Assembly: GCF_002982115.1 (NCBI RefSeq)
Contig: NZ_CP019980.1
Span: 2,798,001 to 2,862,000, forward strand
Origin: Lysinibacillus sphaericus
GTDB taxonomy: Bacteria > Bacillota > Bacilli > Bacillales_A > Planococcaceae
Length of the DNA: 64,000 bases
Reading direction: 5' to 3'
How positions within the stretch are numbered: position 1 is the stretch's first letter; each line of letters opens with the position of its first letter. Positions 27,633 through 37,448 of this stretch are shown in pieces. Made by a program: the position numbers and the translations under genes. The notes under the pieces are model-generated. The model was given only the letters and a program-made list of their open reading frames with translations. It ran no database searches and was not told the DNA's origin.

Positions 27633-28320
27633 TCTCAGTCCTTCCTCTTTGCCTATTATACTGTATTGCTATCGGAAGTTGGTAACGATGTAGCCTTTTC
27701 TAGAGAAAAACAAATAAAAAATACATATCAATTGATTAATTATTCAGACTATTGTAAAATAAACATACAGAACAACCTCTATTGTTCTGTATACTCACAA
27801 TTTGCGTAGCGTACAAAAAACTATGTGTTTTACTAGCTTAAATAACTTCAGCGGGCTTACAATTGAATACTGTTTGACAGAATGATGAAATGCGTATAGT
27901 GTAACCGATCATCTTCAATAAAAGTGAACATTTTCCCTTATTTTCAAGTTTGTCAACCCGCATAGTACATGTACAATACAAAAATTTGTGAACAACCAGT
28001 TAGTTTTGTTTGCACGACCACGAAGGCTTTTACCAAATGTAGCAAGGTATGATGGATTCTTCATTAAACGATGTTACCTTCTACTATTCGATACCTGAGT
28101 AGATTGGAACGTAACGTCTACCTTTAATGATTCATGTATCATCCACTATGTGATCATTTTGCGAAATGCCGCATCATTGGAGTCGTGCTAACAAGGATCG
28201 ATAATTCATTTAGGCAACATTTTTCCGAAGTTCATTTTAGGTAAAAAGGAAGTAATACGTTACGAAGGAAGTAGGAAAGAAATTGACTGCATGTAATACC
28301 CTCCCGCTGAAGGAACAATA
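27633..28320. other. Gene-poor region with a perfect inverted repeat
   Basis: Nearly 700 bases in which I see no supportable gene. ATACAGAACAA pairs exactly with its reverse complement around a six-base spacer near 27765-27792. A 48-codon open frame on the minus strand (about 27910-28060, starting MKNPSYLATFGKSLRG) has no ribosome site and no family I know. No tRNA or riboswitch shape is recognised. The region could be a decayed gene or hold a small RNA. Confidence 0.4.
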
Positions 28321-28360
28321 AAAGCTGCCCATCTTATTGAGATGTTGGCAGCTTTTATAT
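28321..28360 (-). terminator. Terminator of fhs
   Basis: AAAGCTGCC (28321-28329) pairs with GGCAGCTTT (28347-28355), with an inner ATCT/AGAT pairing. On the minus strand it lies about 95 bases after the fhs stop, beyond the 21-bp array. Confidence 0.8.
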
Positions 28361-28372
28361 TGTGAATGCTTT

Positions 28373-28443
28373 TACCCGCGAATTGAGGTATTTTATCCGC
28401 GTTTTTTTAAACTTTACCCGCGAAACAACTACTTTTACCCGCG
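28373..28443. repeat. 21-bp-phased TAYCCGCG array (four copies)
   Basis: TACCCGCG at 28373, TATCCGCG at 28394, TACCCGCG at 28415 and TACCCGCG at 28436, exactly 21 bases apart. Each is preceded by a T-run. The array ends nine bases from the fhs stop and lies before the fhs terminator, so it is part of the fhs 3' untranslated region, in the opposite orientation to that transcript. Confidence 0.9.
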
Positions 28444-28451
28444 ATATTTAA

Positions 28452-30131
28452 TTAAAACAACCCGACCGCATGTCCTTCACTATCAACATCCATACGTAGG
28501 GCAGCTGGCTGTTTAGGTAAACCAGGCATTGTCATTATATCGCCTGTTAAGCAAACTAAAAATCCTGCACCAAGCTTTGGAATGACTTCACGAATCGTTA
28601 CGGTAAAGCCTTCAGGACGCCCTAGTAAACTTGGTTGGTCAGATAACGAATATTGTGTTTTGGCCATACATATCGGCAACGTATCCCAACCAAATTTTTC
28701 GATTTGCGCCATTTGTTTTTTCGCTTGGTCTGTAAATTGGACATCTTTCCCGCCGTAAACTTTCTGCACAATAGTACGTACTTTTTCTTCAATTGATTCG
28801 GTTACATCATATAAAGGAGAGAAATTATTTTCTTCATCTAACACAGATATTACTTGTTCTGCTAAGGCTAATCCACCTTTGCCGCCCTCTTCCCAGACAT
28901 TTGTACGGGCAATGCGCACATGATTTTCTTGACACCAGTTTAGCACGGCTTCTAGTTCTGCTTCTGTGTCTGTAATAAAACGGTTTAACGCGATAATTGG
29001 TTCAACACCAAATGTACGAATCGTCTCCACATGTTTCGCTAAATTTTCGATGCCTTGTAACAGGGCAGGCACGTTTTCTCCAACAAGTGCTGTTTTTGCT
29101 ACTCCGCCATGCATTTTCAATGCACGAATGGTTGCTACAATTACTACCGCACTTGGTTTAAAACCTGCTTTACGTGCTTTAATGTTCATAAACTTCTCGG
29201 CGCCTAAATCGGAACCGAAGCCCGCTTCTGTTACGACGATATCAGCTAGCTTACGTGCTGTTTGTGTTGCCATAATGGAGTTACAGCCATGTGCGATATT
29301 CGCAAATGGACCGCCATGAATAATTGCAGGTGTCCCTTCAAGTGTTTGTACTAAGTTTGGTTTGAAGGCATCTTTTAATAGCAGCGTTAGTGCGCCTTGT
29401 ACTTGTAAATCGCGCACAAATACTGGCTCACGATCAAATGTATAACCAATCACGATGCTTGCTAAACGCTCACGCAAATCATCTATGCTAGTTGCCAAAC
29501 AAAATACCGCCATAATTTCAGAGGCAACTGTAATATCAAAGCCATCCTCACGTGGCATCCCTTGTACTGGTCCACCAAGACCAATCACCACTTTTCGAAG
29601 CGCACGGTCATTCATGTCCATCACACGTTTCCAAATGATACGACGAGGATCTATGTTTAAGGCATTCCCTTGATGGATATGATTATCAATAAATGCTGAC
29701 AGCGCATTGTTCGCTGTTGTGATGGCGTGTAAGTCACCAGTAAAATGTAGGTTAATATCCTCCATCGGTACAACTTGTGCATAGCCACCACCCGTTGCGC
29801 CCCCTTTGACACCCATTACTGGGCCTAGGGAAGGCTCACGCAATGCAACAACAACATTTTTCTTTAATTGATGAAGGGCATCTGCTAACCCAACCGTAAC
29901 TGTTGATTTTCCTTCACCAGCTGGCGTTGGACTAATGGCGGTCACTAATACCACCTTTGCATCCTCACCATGAGCTGTTATTTTTAAAGGATCGATTTTA
30001 GCTTTGTAGCGACCGTATTGTTCTAATGCATCCTCTGGAATGCCGGCCGCTTTGGCGATGTCTATAATTGGCTTCATTACCGCTTGGCTAGCAATTTCTA
30101 AATCTGATAAAGGTTGATTTTTCGTTGTCAT
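28452..30131 (-). CDS. fhs: Formate-tetrahydrofolate ligase
   Basis: Makes 10-formyl-tetrahydrofolate from formate, THF and ATP; 559 residues, the normal length. [20 protein letters not shown] (about 65-84) holds the ATP P-loop. [23 protein letters not shown] and [13 protein letters not shown] are the two family signatures. The start is ATG 30131 ([10 protein letters not shown]) behind AGTAGGG; a longer frame upstream lacks a site and exceeds the family length. Divergent from the cold-shock gene. Its 3' flank carries a 21-bp repeat array. Confidence 0.97.
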   Translation of the reverse strand: MTTKNQPLSDLEIASQAVMKPIIDIAKAAGIPEDALEQYGRYKAKIDPLKITAHGEDAKVVLVTAISPTPAGEGKSTVTVGLADALHQLKKNVVVALREPSLGPVMGVKGGATGGGYAQVVPMEDINLHFTGDLHAITTANNALSAFIDNHIHQGNALNIDPRRIIWKRVMDMNDRALRKVVIGLGGPVQGMPREDGFDITVASEIMAVFCLATSIDDLRERLASIVIGYTFDREPVFVRDLQVQGALTLLLKDAFKPNLVQTLEGTPAIIHGGPFANIAHGCNSIMATQTARKLADIVVTEAGFGSDLGAEKFMNIKARKAGFKPSAVVIVATIRALKMHGGVAKTALVGENVPALLQGIENLAKHVETIRTFGVEPIIALNRFITDTEAELEAVLNWCQENHVRIARTNVWEEGGKGGLALAEQVISVLDEENNFSPLYDVTESIEEKVRTIVQKVYGGKDVQFTDQAKKQMAQIEKFGWDTLPICMAKTQYSLSDQPSLLGRPEGFTVTIREVIPKLGAGFLVCLTGDIMTMPGLPKQPAALRMDVDSEGHAVGLF

Positions 30132-30225
30132 ATGGAACCCTACTTTCTCTATATATGATTCAACTCCATTATAGACTTTATTGTGAAAGAATACACAGTT
30201 AGTTATGCAATATTTCGACAATCAA

Positions 30226-30254
30226 TTGACATCTCTAATGAATTCATGTATGTT
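30226..30254 (+). promoter_or_regulatory. SigA-type promoter of the cold-shock gene
   Basis: TTGACA (30226-30231), 17 bases, TATGTT (30249-30254). Start of transcription near 30261 would leave a leader of about 85 bases before the coding region. Long leaders are usual in cold-shock mRNAs. Confidence 0.6.
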
Positions 30255-30346
30255 CTAAGAGAAAATGCAATTTTTCATATTTTTTCAATTATGTCACGAT
30301 TTAATTGATAGTATTTTACATTCAAGCGCATTGGAGGCGAATGCTT

Positions 30347-30547
30347 ATGCAACAAGGAATCGTAAAGTGGTTCAATAACGAAAAAGGTTATGGCTTTATT
30401 GAATGTGATGATGGAGAAGATGTATTTGTACATTTTACGGGCATACAAGAGGAAGGCTTCCGTACACTTGAAGAAGGGCAAAAGGTTTCATTTGATGTAG
30501 TGGAAGGCAATCGCGGTCCGCAAGCATCCAATGTTGTGAAATTATAA
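30347..30547 (+). CDS. Cold-shock protein (CspA family)
   Basis: RNA/ssDNA chaperone of 66 residues, one cold-shock domain. [16 protein letters not shown] (about 4-19) holds RNP1 (KGYGFIE), and VFVHFTGI (about 26-33) is RNP2. The ending [15 protein letters not shown] is standard for Bacillus Csp proteins. I chose ATG 30347, nine bases after GGAGG; ATG 30341 is also in frame but too close to that site. Most members have A-x-N at the end; here ASN is present. It is followed by a strong terminator. Confidence 0.96.
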   Translation: MQQGIVKWFNNEKGYGFIECDDGEDVFVHFTGIQEEGFRTLEEGQKVSFDVVEGNRGPQASNVVKL

Positions 30548-30554
30548 GGTACAA

Positions 30555-30590
30555 GGAGCTGTTCAACAACTGAACAGCTCCTTATTTATA
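30555..30590. terminator. Terminator after cold-shock gene
   Basis: GGAGCTGTTC (30555-30564) pairs exactly with GAACAGCTCC (30572-30581), then TTATTTAT. It may serve both the csp and the convergent VOC gene. Confidence 0.85.
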
Positions 30591-30612
30591 AACGGTCCTA
30601 CTTTAAACATCT

Positions 30613-31398
30613 CTAAGGGTTAAGCCAATAAAATGCCGAAGGAAACATTAATGTTTCCTTTGTTCGATCAGTATCCTTCAATGTCACTCCGAAAGGCCCT
30701 TCACTTTTATGTCCAAGCATCATTTTTGTAGCAGCAGCTTCTTCATAGAAATCTAAACGAATATTTGGCAAATGTAAGGCAATAAACTCGGAATGTACAA
30801 CTGGCTCCGGTAATTGTAATACTTCATGCCATAACTTTGCTGTTGCCTGTGCATCTTGCACATAAAATTGCACAGATTCCATTGAAATCGTTTGTGATGT
30901 TGTTACCGCCCCACTGGCTATTAACTGCGCATAGCGCTCCTCATCTCCATCAGCCCACTCAATAAAAAATGGAAAATCAATTGCTTGCCCTACTTTCCCA
31001 AAATGCAATAGTTTCCAATGCACAACTGATCCATCTGGTCTCGTTCGACTACAAGCATCTGGTCCATAAACATCGAAACCAAGAGCACTTAATCGTTGTG
31101 CCTCTTGCTCTATATTTGTTGTACGTAAAGCAATTCTTGAAAAACCATAGCGCTCATTGTTCTGTTTGAACGTATAATGCAGAGAATACGGTAATTTAGC
31201 CGCTTCCTCAAATAGTGCATGATCGTATACTGCTATTTGTTCAATATAGCTTAATCCAAAATAGCTTAACGTATTATATGTCCCCCACATTGTGTGTTGC
31301 CCACCATTCACGGTATGGATATGACGTTTATTTAAAAAGACTTTCATATTTTCTGGTGACTGAACTTGATGAACTAAATGATCAAAATACAAAGTCAT
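30613..31398 (-). CDS. VOC family protein (glyoxalase-like domain)
   Basis: Protein of 261 residues of the vicinal-oxygen-chelate superfamily, resembling the glyoxalase-like domain group. YFDHLVHQVQSPENM at the N-terminus carries the first metal-ligand-like His. HTVNGGQHTMWGTYNTLSYFG and YIEQIAVYD follow. A second beta-alpha-beta unit begins near residue 170 (MESVQFYVQDAQATAKLWHEVL). Such proteins are metal-dependent lyases, dioxygenases or ligand binders; the substrate is unknown. The start is ATG 31398 with AGGAGG upstream. It stands alone. Confidence 0.85.
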   Translation of the reverse strand: MTLYFDHLVHQVQSPENMKVFLNKRHIHTVNGGQHTMWGTYNTLSYFGLSYIEQIAVYDHALFEEAAKLPYSLHYTFKQNNERYGFSRIALRTTNIEQEAQRLSALGFDVYGPDACSRTRPDGSVVHWKLLHFGKVGQAIDFPFFIEWADGDEERYAQLIASGAVTTSQTISMESVQFYVQDAQATAKLWHEVLQLPEPVVHSEFIALHLPNIRLDFYEEAAATKMMLGHKSEGPFGVTLKDTDRTKETLMFPSAFYWLNP

Positions 31399-31735
31399 AC
31401 TTCTACCTCCTTTTGTCCTTTCATTATATACTTTACCAGTTAGTTTTGTTGGTTTAAATTAAAATTAAAATATTTAAATAGTTATAGTACTTTCTCTATA
31501 CTATGAAACTATTTTAAATGATGTCATTCAAGGCCTACAATGGATTTTGTCTTAAGATTTTGCGAAGTTTGTAGCTGCTTAAGAGGATTGTAATTGAAAA
31601 AATAGACTATAAAAAAATGACCAATGCCAGTGTTCTTTCTTAACATACAACACTGCTATTGGTCATTTTTTATGGGATGTATAAGGCGAGTAGTTAATAT
31701 TTGTTTAACGTAAGGATTACGTTTTGTACATCATT
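31399..31735. other. Intergenic region with long bidirectional terminator
   Basis: Between the VOC gene and the luxR-type gene (both leftward). Apart from the VOC promoter area near 31420-31500 and the hairpin at 31612-31671, I see nothing in it. Confidence 0.4.
31612..31671. terminator. Terminator of the luxR-type gene
   Basis: AAAAAATGACCAAT pairs with ATTGGTCATTTTTT, with an inner CAGTGTT/AACACTG stem (about 31612-31671). A-tract on one side, T-tract on the other, so it works in both directions. Confidence 0.85.
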
Positions 31736-32503
31736 TTATATACGAAAGTTGTCAGCATATTTTAACACGAGCTGCGTTCGGGAAGTGACTTGAAATTTCC
31801 GATATAAATTTTGCAGATGCTTCTTCACCGTATTTTCACTGACATATAAAATACTAGCAATTTCTGCATTTTTAAACCCTTTACATAAATAGCGTAACAG
31901 TTCCTTTTCACGTTGGGTAATTTGCAATGATTGTGCTGGCTGAACGTATTGATGTAATAAATAACTATTTTCAATCAAGCGCTTCACAACTAATAGCTTT
32001 TGTCGATCCTGTTCGGTAAAGGGCTTTTCCCCCTTTTTGCGCAAAAAGCCAATTGCCGCGGATGGCTTATGTTGTATAGTCAAATACATCACCATTTCAT
32101 CTATAAAATCATGGTATTGTAAAAAGCTTTCTATATAATAACGCTTATTCTTTCTTGATATCACTTCGTTTTGTTGCATTAATTGAATATCAGGCTGGTT
32201 TTGCATATTCATCGGATGTAAAGGATCATAAAATTTATATACATTTAAATAATTTTCCACTGTATACGCTTCTACATTAAAACACACTGGTTGATTAGTT
32301 AACTCGTCATCTATCACTTCCCAGAATATAGCATGCTCGTAGTGACAACATTCACTTAATACTTGCAAAACATTCAATTTAAAATCTTCACTTGTTTGTT
32401 GCAAATTAATATTTGAAATTCTAACCATTGCTTCTAGTAAATAGTTCACCTCTTTTATTTCAAAAAATATTATAATCACCTCTATTCTCTCTTTTAAACA
32501 CAT
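31736..32503 (-). CDS. LuxR family transcriptional regulator
   Basis: Regulator of up to 255 residues. A GAF-like sensory part covers about 30-180 (LNVLQVLSECCHYEHAIFWEV, then RQKLLVVKRLIENSYLL). The C-terminal LuxR helix-turn-helix is at about 190-250 (ITQREKELLRYLCKGFKNAEIASILYVSENTVKKHLQNLYRKF). The start is uncertain: ATG 32503 is the longest choice, GTG 32479 or GTG 32449 have partial ribosome sites, and ATG 32428 lies 19 bases after AGAGGTG. It is divergent from the amidase gene and may control it. Confidence 0.85.
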   Translation of the reverse strand: MCLKERIEVIIIFFEIKEVNYLLEAMVRISNINLQQTSEDFKLNVLQVLSECCHYEHAIFWEVIDDELTNQPVCFNVEAYTVENYLNVYKFYDPLHPMNMQNQPDIQLMQQNEVISRKNKRYYIESFLQYHDFIDEMVMYLTIQHKPSAAIGFLRKKGEKPFTEQDRQKLLVVKRLIENSYLLHQYVQPAQSLQITQREKELLRYLCKGFKNAEIASILYVSENTVKKHLQNLYRKFQVTSRTQLVLKYADNFRI

Positions 32504-32603
32504 ATATTCTCTTTAAAGCAATTTTATACTTTCGGGTAATGTTACTTTTTCATTTATCATTTTAAAATAAACTTGTAAGTCAAACTAATAATGAGGTGAT
32601 CAG

Positions 32604-34070
32604 ATGAATTTACAAGAATATGCTTCCTATGATGGGCTTGGATTAGCAGAGTTAGTAAAAACAAAGCAGGTGACACCGCAAGAACTTACAACATTAGCGC
32701 TACAAGGAATTGACAAAGTGAACGCTTCGATTAATGCCGTTGTTAGCGTATTAGAGGAACAGGCTGAAAAAGCAATGTCAACTTTACATGAACAACAACC
32801 ATTTGCAGGTGTCCCCTTTTTAATTAAAGAACTTGTCATTCATGCGGAGGATGTGCCACATAGTATGGGCAGTCGTGTGGCAGAAAAGGCGGTGATGTCC
32901 GTTGACAGTGAATTAATGAAACGTTTTAAAAACGCAGGTTTTGTATTAAGTGGTACAACGACAACACCGGAATTCGGTTATAATGCTGCAACAGAAGCTG
33001 TCGTTTACGGCCCTACTCGTAACCCATGGAATCTAGACCATAGCCCAGGAGGTTCAAGTGGTGGAGCATCTGCTGCTGTTGCTAGCGGCATTGTCCCTAT
33101 CGCACATGGTAATGATGGTGGTGGATCACTTCGTATTCCCGCATCATGCAGTGGTGTCATCGGTTTAAAGCCCTCACGTGGCCGCGTACCGATGGGCCCT
33201 TACAATAGCGAAGCATTAAATGGACTAGCCATTGAATTTGCCCTTACTAAAACCATTCGTGATACCGCTACTTTACTGGATCAAGTAGCAGGGCCAGACT
33301 TAGGTTGCTACTCGGTTATACAAAGCCCAGAAATGCCCTATAGTAAAGCGATACTACAAAAGGGAAGACCACTAAAAATCGCCTGGACTACAGCAACTAA
33401 TTCTGGTGTATCCGTCGATATGGAATGTATTGAGGCCGTTCATAAGACGGTAAAATTATTAGAACAGTTAGGGCATGAAGTAGTTGAAGCACGACCAGTT
33501 TATGACCAAGCAACCTTTTCCAGTGCAACGGTCAATATTTGGACAGCGAATATTTATAAAATGATTGAAGGTGCTGCCGCATTAACTGGGAAAACACCTT
33601 CACGCGATCATATTGAAGCAGCCATTTGGCAGTGTTATGAATATGGCAAAGAGTTAAAGGCTAGTGCACTATTAGAAGCCATCCATACGAATGCACTTGT
33701 GTCACGCCAAGTTGGAACATTCTTTGCGGATTATGATGTGCTATTAAGTCCAACAATCGCCACTTTACCAGCCAAAATCGGGGAGCTAAATGCCAATAAC
33801 CCCACTATTTCAGCAATTGAATGGACAGAACAAATTTTCACATACGCACCGTTCACAAACTTGTTTAATGCAACAGGTCAACCATCGATATCATTGCCAC
33901 TTGCGATGAGTGCGTCAGGCTTACCAATCGGACTCCAATTTACAGGGCGCTTCGCAGATGAGCTAACACTGCTTCAGCTTGGGAAACAATTAGAGGAAGC
34001 GGTTCCATGGAAAGACCGTCTTCCACACGTACATGTAGGTACTGAAGTTGCAGAAATTGCTAGAAAGTAA
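32604..34070 (+). CDS. Amidase (amidase-signature family)
   Basis: Hydrolyses a carboxamide to acid and ammonia; 488 residues. The Ser-cisSer-Lys machinery is visible: Lys in PFLIKELVI (about 75), cis-Ser in the GGSSGGASAAVASG loop (about 150) and the nucleophile Ser in DGGGSLRIPAS (about 175). GLKPSRGRVP follows. The C-terminal part has NATGQPSISLPLAMSASGLPIGLQF, normal for the family. The start is ATG 32604 behind GAGGTGAT. Substrate unknown: aryl, aliphatic and glutamyl-tRNA-type members cannot be separated here, but no GatB/GatC neighbours are present, so GatA is unlikely. Confidence 0.93.
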   Translation: MNLQEYASYDGLGLAELVKTKQVTPQELTTLALQGIDKVNASINAVVSVLEEQAEKAMSTLHEQQPFAGVPFLIKELVIHAEDVPHSMGSRVAEKAVMSVDSELMKRFKNAGFVLSGTTTTPEFGYNAATEAVVYGPTRNPWNLDHSPGGSSGGASAAVASGIVPIAHGNDGGGSLRIPASCSGVIGLKPSRGRVPMGPYNSEALNGLAIEFALTKTIRDTATLLDQVAGPDLGCYSVIQSPEMPYSKAILQKGRPLKIAWTTATNSGVSVDMECIEAVHKTVKLLEQLGHEVVEARPVYDQATFSSATVNIWTANIYKMIEGAAALTGKTPSRDHIEAAIWQCYEYGKELKASALLEAIHTNALVSRQVGTFFADYDVLLSPTIATLPAKIGELNANNPTISAIEWTEQIFTYAPFTNLFNATGQPSISLPLAMSASGLPIGLQFTGRFADELTLLQLGKQLEEAVPWKDRLPHVHVGTEVAEIARK

Positions 34071-34071
34071 G

Positions 34072-34112
34072 AAAAAGGAGGTGCAAGCATGAATCTTGCA
34101 CCTCCTTTTTCT
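34072..34112 (+). terminator. Terminator after amidase
   Basis: AAAAAGGAGGTGCAAG pairs exactly with CTTGCACCTCCTTTTT around a seven-base loop. The arm contains a Shine-Dalgarno-like AGGAGGTG, but no start codon gives an open frame after it. Confidence 0.9.
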
Positions 34113-34270
34113 TGTTTATTGACATTGGACATTCTATTAAGTCAAACGTTTGAAATAGGAGACAACGGGTATTGTTTGGATAAAGGCGCTTCGTGAATGA
34201 ATACATAGCTAAAGGATAAGCGTTTAGGTGCTGTTTCAATTGCTAGTTAGTCTAAGAAAGGATAAGAAAC

Positions 34271-36250
34271 ATGAAAAAAACTTTATATGCAAGCATCATC
34301 GCTCTAAATTTATGTTTTTTTACCATCATGCAGGATGGTAAAGCAAAGGAAAATGATGAAACGGAACGAAAGATTGTCCTTATCTCATTTGATGGCATGA
34401 AAAATGACTATACTAAAAAATATGTTCAAGAAAATAAATTACCTCATATCAAACAAATGTTAGCAAACGGGGTTACTGCAAAAAATCCTTCTACCATTAC
34501 CCCTTCTCTTACTGCCCCTTCACACGCAGCCATTGCCACAGGGGCGACACCGAAACAGACGGGCATCGTAAGCAATCATTTTCACGAACCAAATACAGCA
34601 ATCGATAATGAAGAAAGTGGTTTCCAAGCAGAAAGCGAAGTACCGCCCGTGTGGGTAGAAGCTAGGAAACAAGGCAAAACAACCGCTACTATCGCTTTTC
34701 CTGGAGCAAATCCTAAAGAAGAAAAACAAGGTGATTTTGCTATTTATTTTGGTGAAACATGGTCTCCAAGCACTTTGGAGTCATTAACCTTTCAACTAGC
34801 TTCCGCATGGATTGATGCCCCTACAAGCTACAGCCCTATTAAGGAAACCGAATTGTCTATTGACATGAAAAATGAAAAAAATCGCCTTCTCCATATTTTA
34901 GCGATTGACTCGTCTAACGATCAAATACAAAACTATGACACCTTTATAGTATCTGCAGATAAAAAGGTCGATGCGGAAGACGTGATGGTAACAGCAAAGG
35001 AATGGGGAGCTCTTTCCTTCCAGTTAAAAGACTCTCTGTCCGCAGGTTTTTACTTTAAAGTAAAAGGCGAGATGCAAGACCTTAGCCATCCTGTAAAGTT
35101 TTATAGAACGGCCGTAACTTCTAGCTTAATTAGTGGTCCTAAAGGATTTTCCGATGAGATTGAGCAACAATTTGGTTTTTATCCTGTCCAAGATGACGAC
35201 AGTGCCCTAGAAAAAGGATGGATTACGAGAAAGGAATATGAAGAAATCAGCGCCCGATCTGTTATGTGGGTTACAAAAGTTGCTCTTTATATAAAACAGC
35301 AATACAACCCTGATTTACTTATGTTTTATACGCCCCATATAGATTATGAACAGCATAAGTATTTATTAATCGATCCACGGCAACCAGACTTTTCAGTTAA
35401 AAAGTCCGAAAAATATATGGGCTATATCGAATGGTCATATCGTTTAGCGGATCAAGTAGTTGGTGAAACATTAAATTCCTTGAAAAAGAATGATGCATTA
35501 TTTGTCGTCTCGGATCATGGAATGGAACCAGCCCATACTACTCTTTTCCCTAATAAAGTATTAAAAGATGCTGGGTTATTAACTGTAGATGAAAAAAACA
35601 ACATAAACTATGCGCAATCAAAAGCTTACGCCATTCCTAGTGGCTCCGCGGCACATGTCTATATTAATTTGAGAAACCGTGAAAAGAAGGGAGTTGTACC
35701 ACGTGAACAATATGAACATGTCCGTAGCCAAATCATGCAAGCTTTTAAAGAGGTAAAAGTCTCGGATAATAAGGAAGCACTTATTCAATATGATGTGCAA
35801 AAAATGAAAACTGCCATTAAAGTAGAGAGCTTTTCATTCCCTACTGTCCAACATCATATCAAAGATCTTTGGCACCATCTTTTGAAACCAAAAATTCATC
35901 CCTATGAAAAGGTCATAAAAAATACAGACGACAATAGTACCCTTTTAGAACATCAAAACGCAGGTGATGTTCTATTAATTGGCGCTCCTGGCTATGTGAT
36001 GGGCAGCGACATGGAAAAAAATAGTGCACCAACGATTGAATTAGGGACACATGGAGGAGATGCTGCTAGAAAGATGTTACAACCTATTTTTATCGCTACT
36101 GGGACAGCTATTGTAAAAGGGAAAGAAATAAACACCACATCTAATTTAGATATTGCACCAACGATTTATCATGTACTTGGCTTAGATATCCCCTCATTTG
36201 TTGAAGGCGAAATTATTGAAGACATTGTTACCGTCCAAAAAAGGGAATGA
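34271..36250 (+). CDS. Secreted alkaline-phosphatase-superfamily phosphodiesterase
   Basis: Exported metal-dependent phosphodiesterase/nucleotide pyrophosphatase, 659 residues. N-terminal signal peptide (MKKTLYASIIALNLCFFTIM, then a cut after residue 24 or so). KIVLISFDGMKNDYTKKY carries the first metal-binding Asp. NPSTITPSLTAPSHAAIATG (about 77-96) holds the catalytic Thr. FYTPHIDYEQHKY and VVSDHGMEPAHT supply the later metal ligands. GTHGGDAARKMLQPIFIATG completes the site. The start is ATG 34271 behind AAAGGATAAG. It is convergent with the kelch mutarotase gene; any link to that cluster is inference. Confidence 0.9.
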   Translation: MKKTLYASIIALNLCFFTIMQDGKAKENDETERKIVLISFDGMKNDYTKKYVQENKLPHIKQMLANGVTAKNPSTITPSLTAPSHAAIATGATPKQTGIVSNHFHEPNTAIDNEESGFQAESEVPPVWVEARKQGKTTATIAFPGANPKEEKQGDFAIYFGETWSPSTLESLTFQLASAWIDAPTSYSPIKETELSIDMKNEKNRLLHILAIDSSNDQIQNYDTFIVSADKKVDAEDVMVTAKEWGALSFQLKDSLSAGFYFKVKGEMQDLSHPVKFYRTAVTSSLISGPKGFSDEIEQQFGFYPVQDDDSALEKGWITRKEYEEISARSVMWVTKVALYIKQQYNPDLLMFYTPHIDYEQHKYLLIDPRQPDFSVKKSEKYMGYIEWSYRLADQVVGETLNSLKKNDALFVVSDHGMEPAHTTLFPNKVLKDAGLLTVDEKNNINYAQSKAYAIPSGSAAHVYINLRNREKKGVVPREQYEHVRSQIMQAFKEVKVSDNKEALIQYDVQKMKTAIKVESFSFPTVQHHIKDLWHHLLKPKIHPYEKVIKNTDDNSTLLEHQNAGDVLLIGAPGYVMGSDMEKNSAPTIELGTHGGDAARKMLQPIFIATGTAIVKGKEINTTSNLDIAPTIYHVLGLDIPSFVEGEIIEDIVTVQKRE

Positions 36251-36271
36251 TTCACACAATCATTCCCTCAA
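36242..36271. terminator. Terminator after phosphodiesterase gene
   Basis: AGGGAATGA, including the stop codon, pairs with TCATTCCCT around a short loop. Confidence 0.65.
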
Positions 36272-36299
36272 AGTATGAGCAACACGCAACCGTTTGTTC

Positions 36300-37448
36300 T
36301 TAATCGAACAATAGTGTACCCGCATAAATTGCGTTTGTTCTTACCCCCGGTTTAATTTCTCCATTTATAGAATAAATGTTGCTATCCATTAACACTAAGC
36401 CCTCACCACAAGGTGCATCAAATGGGACTTTTCCTACAGAACGCCAAGTATCTTCTTGCGCATTATAGATGAGTACATCTTTATTCCACTTAAATTCATA
36501 AGGATCTGCAGTAAAGTATTTTGTTCTAAATGCCAAAAGTTCATCATCTTTTAATGTCCCTAAATTTTTTACTGCATCATCATAAACTTCTTTATTGAAA
36601 CCGCCAATGACCATCATTTCATTGTTATTTAATTTGACTGAATTAGCGCCAAGTAAAGATAGCTCTTTGTCATCCAGTTTTACAGAGGAGGCTTTGGACC
36701 ATTGATTTTTTTCAATATTATATTGGTAACCATCTGTATAGGCAACAGATCCGCCACCACTAAATACATAAAGGTTTCCATTTAATATTTGGGCCACACT
36801 TTGGTTTCGAACACTTTCCCCTGGTATCGAAGCTAGCTCTTTTATTTTCAATGTTTTTAAATCATATTCATATAATTTATTACTTTCTTTTGCATTTTGC
36901 TTACCAAGTCCAATATACAATTTACCATTCTTTTCAGCCGCTATCCCATCACTAAATGTAAATGGCAAATCCCCTATTTTCTCTACTTTCAATTTTTGAT
37001 TTTGGTCAACCGTCAATAATGTGATATCATCTGCATATTCTTTGTCAGGACTGCCACCAATATAATAGATTCCCTTTTCTGTCGTGATAGACGCTCCATA
37101 ACCAATCTCATGATTAAGGTTCGTATGCTCTACCAGCGTTAACTTGTTGTTATCTTTTTTATAGACATAGACATCGGAGTAATGTTTCTTTGCCCCTCCA
37201 TTTAAAACTGTATCATAAGGGAAATTAGCACCTCCTCCTACGATTAAATAATCTTTATAAGAGCCAGCTAAGACGCCAGCTGTTCCAATATTCTTGTCAA
37301 ATCCTTTTTGTGCCTTAAGTTCTCCTGCATATTCCCATGTTATTCTGTCCACTGATTCTCCGCCCCTAGAAGCTTCTACTTTTTTATTTGCCATACCAAC
37401 ACCTAAAACCAACATTGATGCCATAGCTACTACCAAAAATTTTTTCAT
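36300..37448 (-). CDS. Secreted kelch-repeat mutarotase (NanM-like)
   Basis: Kelch beta-propeller protein of 382 residues of the cyclically permuted mutarotase/NanM type. NanM speeds interconversion of sialic-acid anomers before uptake. A signal peptide (MKKFLVVAMASMLVLGVGMA) shows export. Kelch blades are seen as YLIVGGGANFPYD (about 68-80), GIYYIGGSPD, LYVFSGGGSVAY and MMVIGGFNKEVYDD. The start is ATG 37448 behind AGAGGAGGC. Its location next to nan/nag genes strengthens the role; it is separated from nagA by 300 bases and may have its own promoter. Confidence 0.85.
   Translation of the reverse strand: MKKFLVVAMASMLVLGVGMANKKVEASRGGESVDRITWEYAGELKAQKGFDKNIGTAGVLAGSYKDYLIVGGGANFPYDTVLNGGAKKHYSDVYVYKKDNNKLTLVEHTNLNHEIGYGASITTEKGIYYIGGSPDKEYADDITLLTVDQNQKLKVEKIGDLPFTFSDGIAAEKNGKLYIGLGKQNAKESNKLYEYDLKTLKIKELASIPGESVRNQSVAQILNGNLYVFSGGGSVAYTDGYQYNIEKNQWSKASSVKLDDKELSLLGANSVKLNNNEMMVIGGFNKEVYDDAVKNLGTLKDDELLAFRTKYFTADPYEFKWNKDVLIYNAQEDTWRSVGKVPFDAPCGEGLVLMDSNIYSINGEIKPGVRTNAIYAGTLLFD

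Noticed and set aside
27910-28060. 48-codon frame starting MKNPSYLATFGKSLRG
   Set aside because: No ribosome site, no known family; kept only as a note on the gene-less gap.
30132-30346. Possible folate-type riboswitch before fhs
   Set aside because: No conserved riboswitch core is visible; the region is explained by divergent promoters and the cold-shock leader.
32604-34070. Amidase as GatA of the Glu-tRNA amidotransferase
   Set aside because: No gatC or gatB beside it, and it has a divergent LuxR-type regulator; a stand-alone amidase is more likely.
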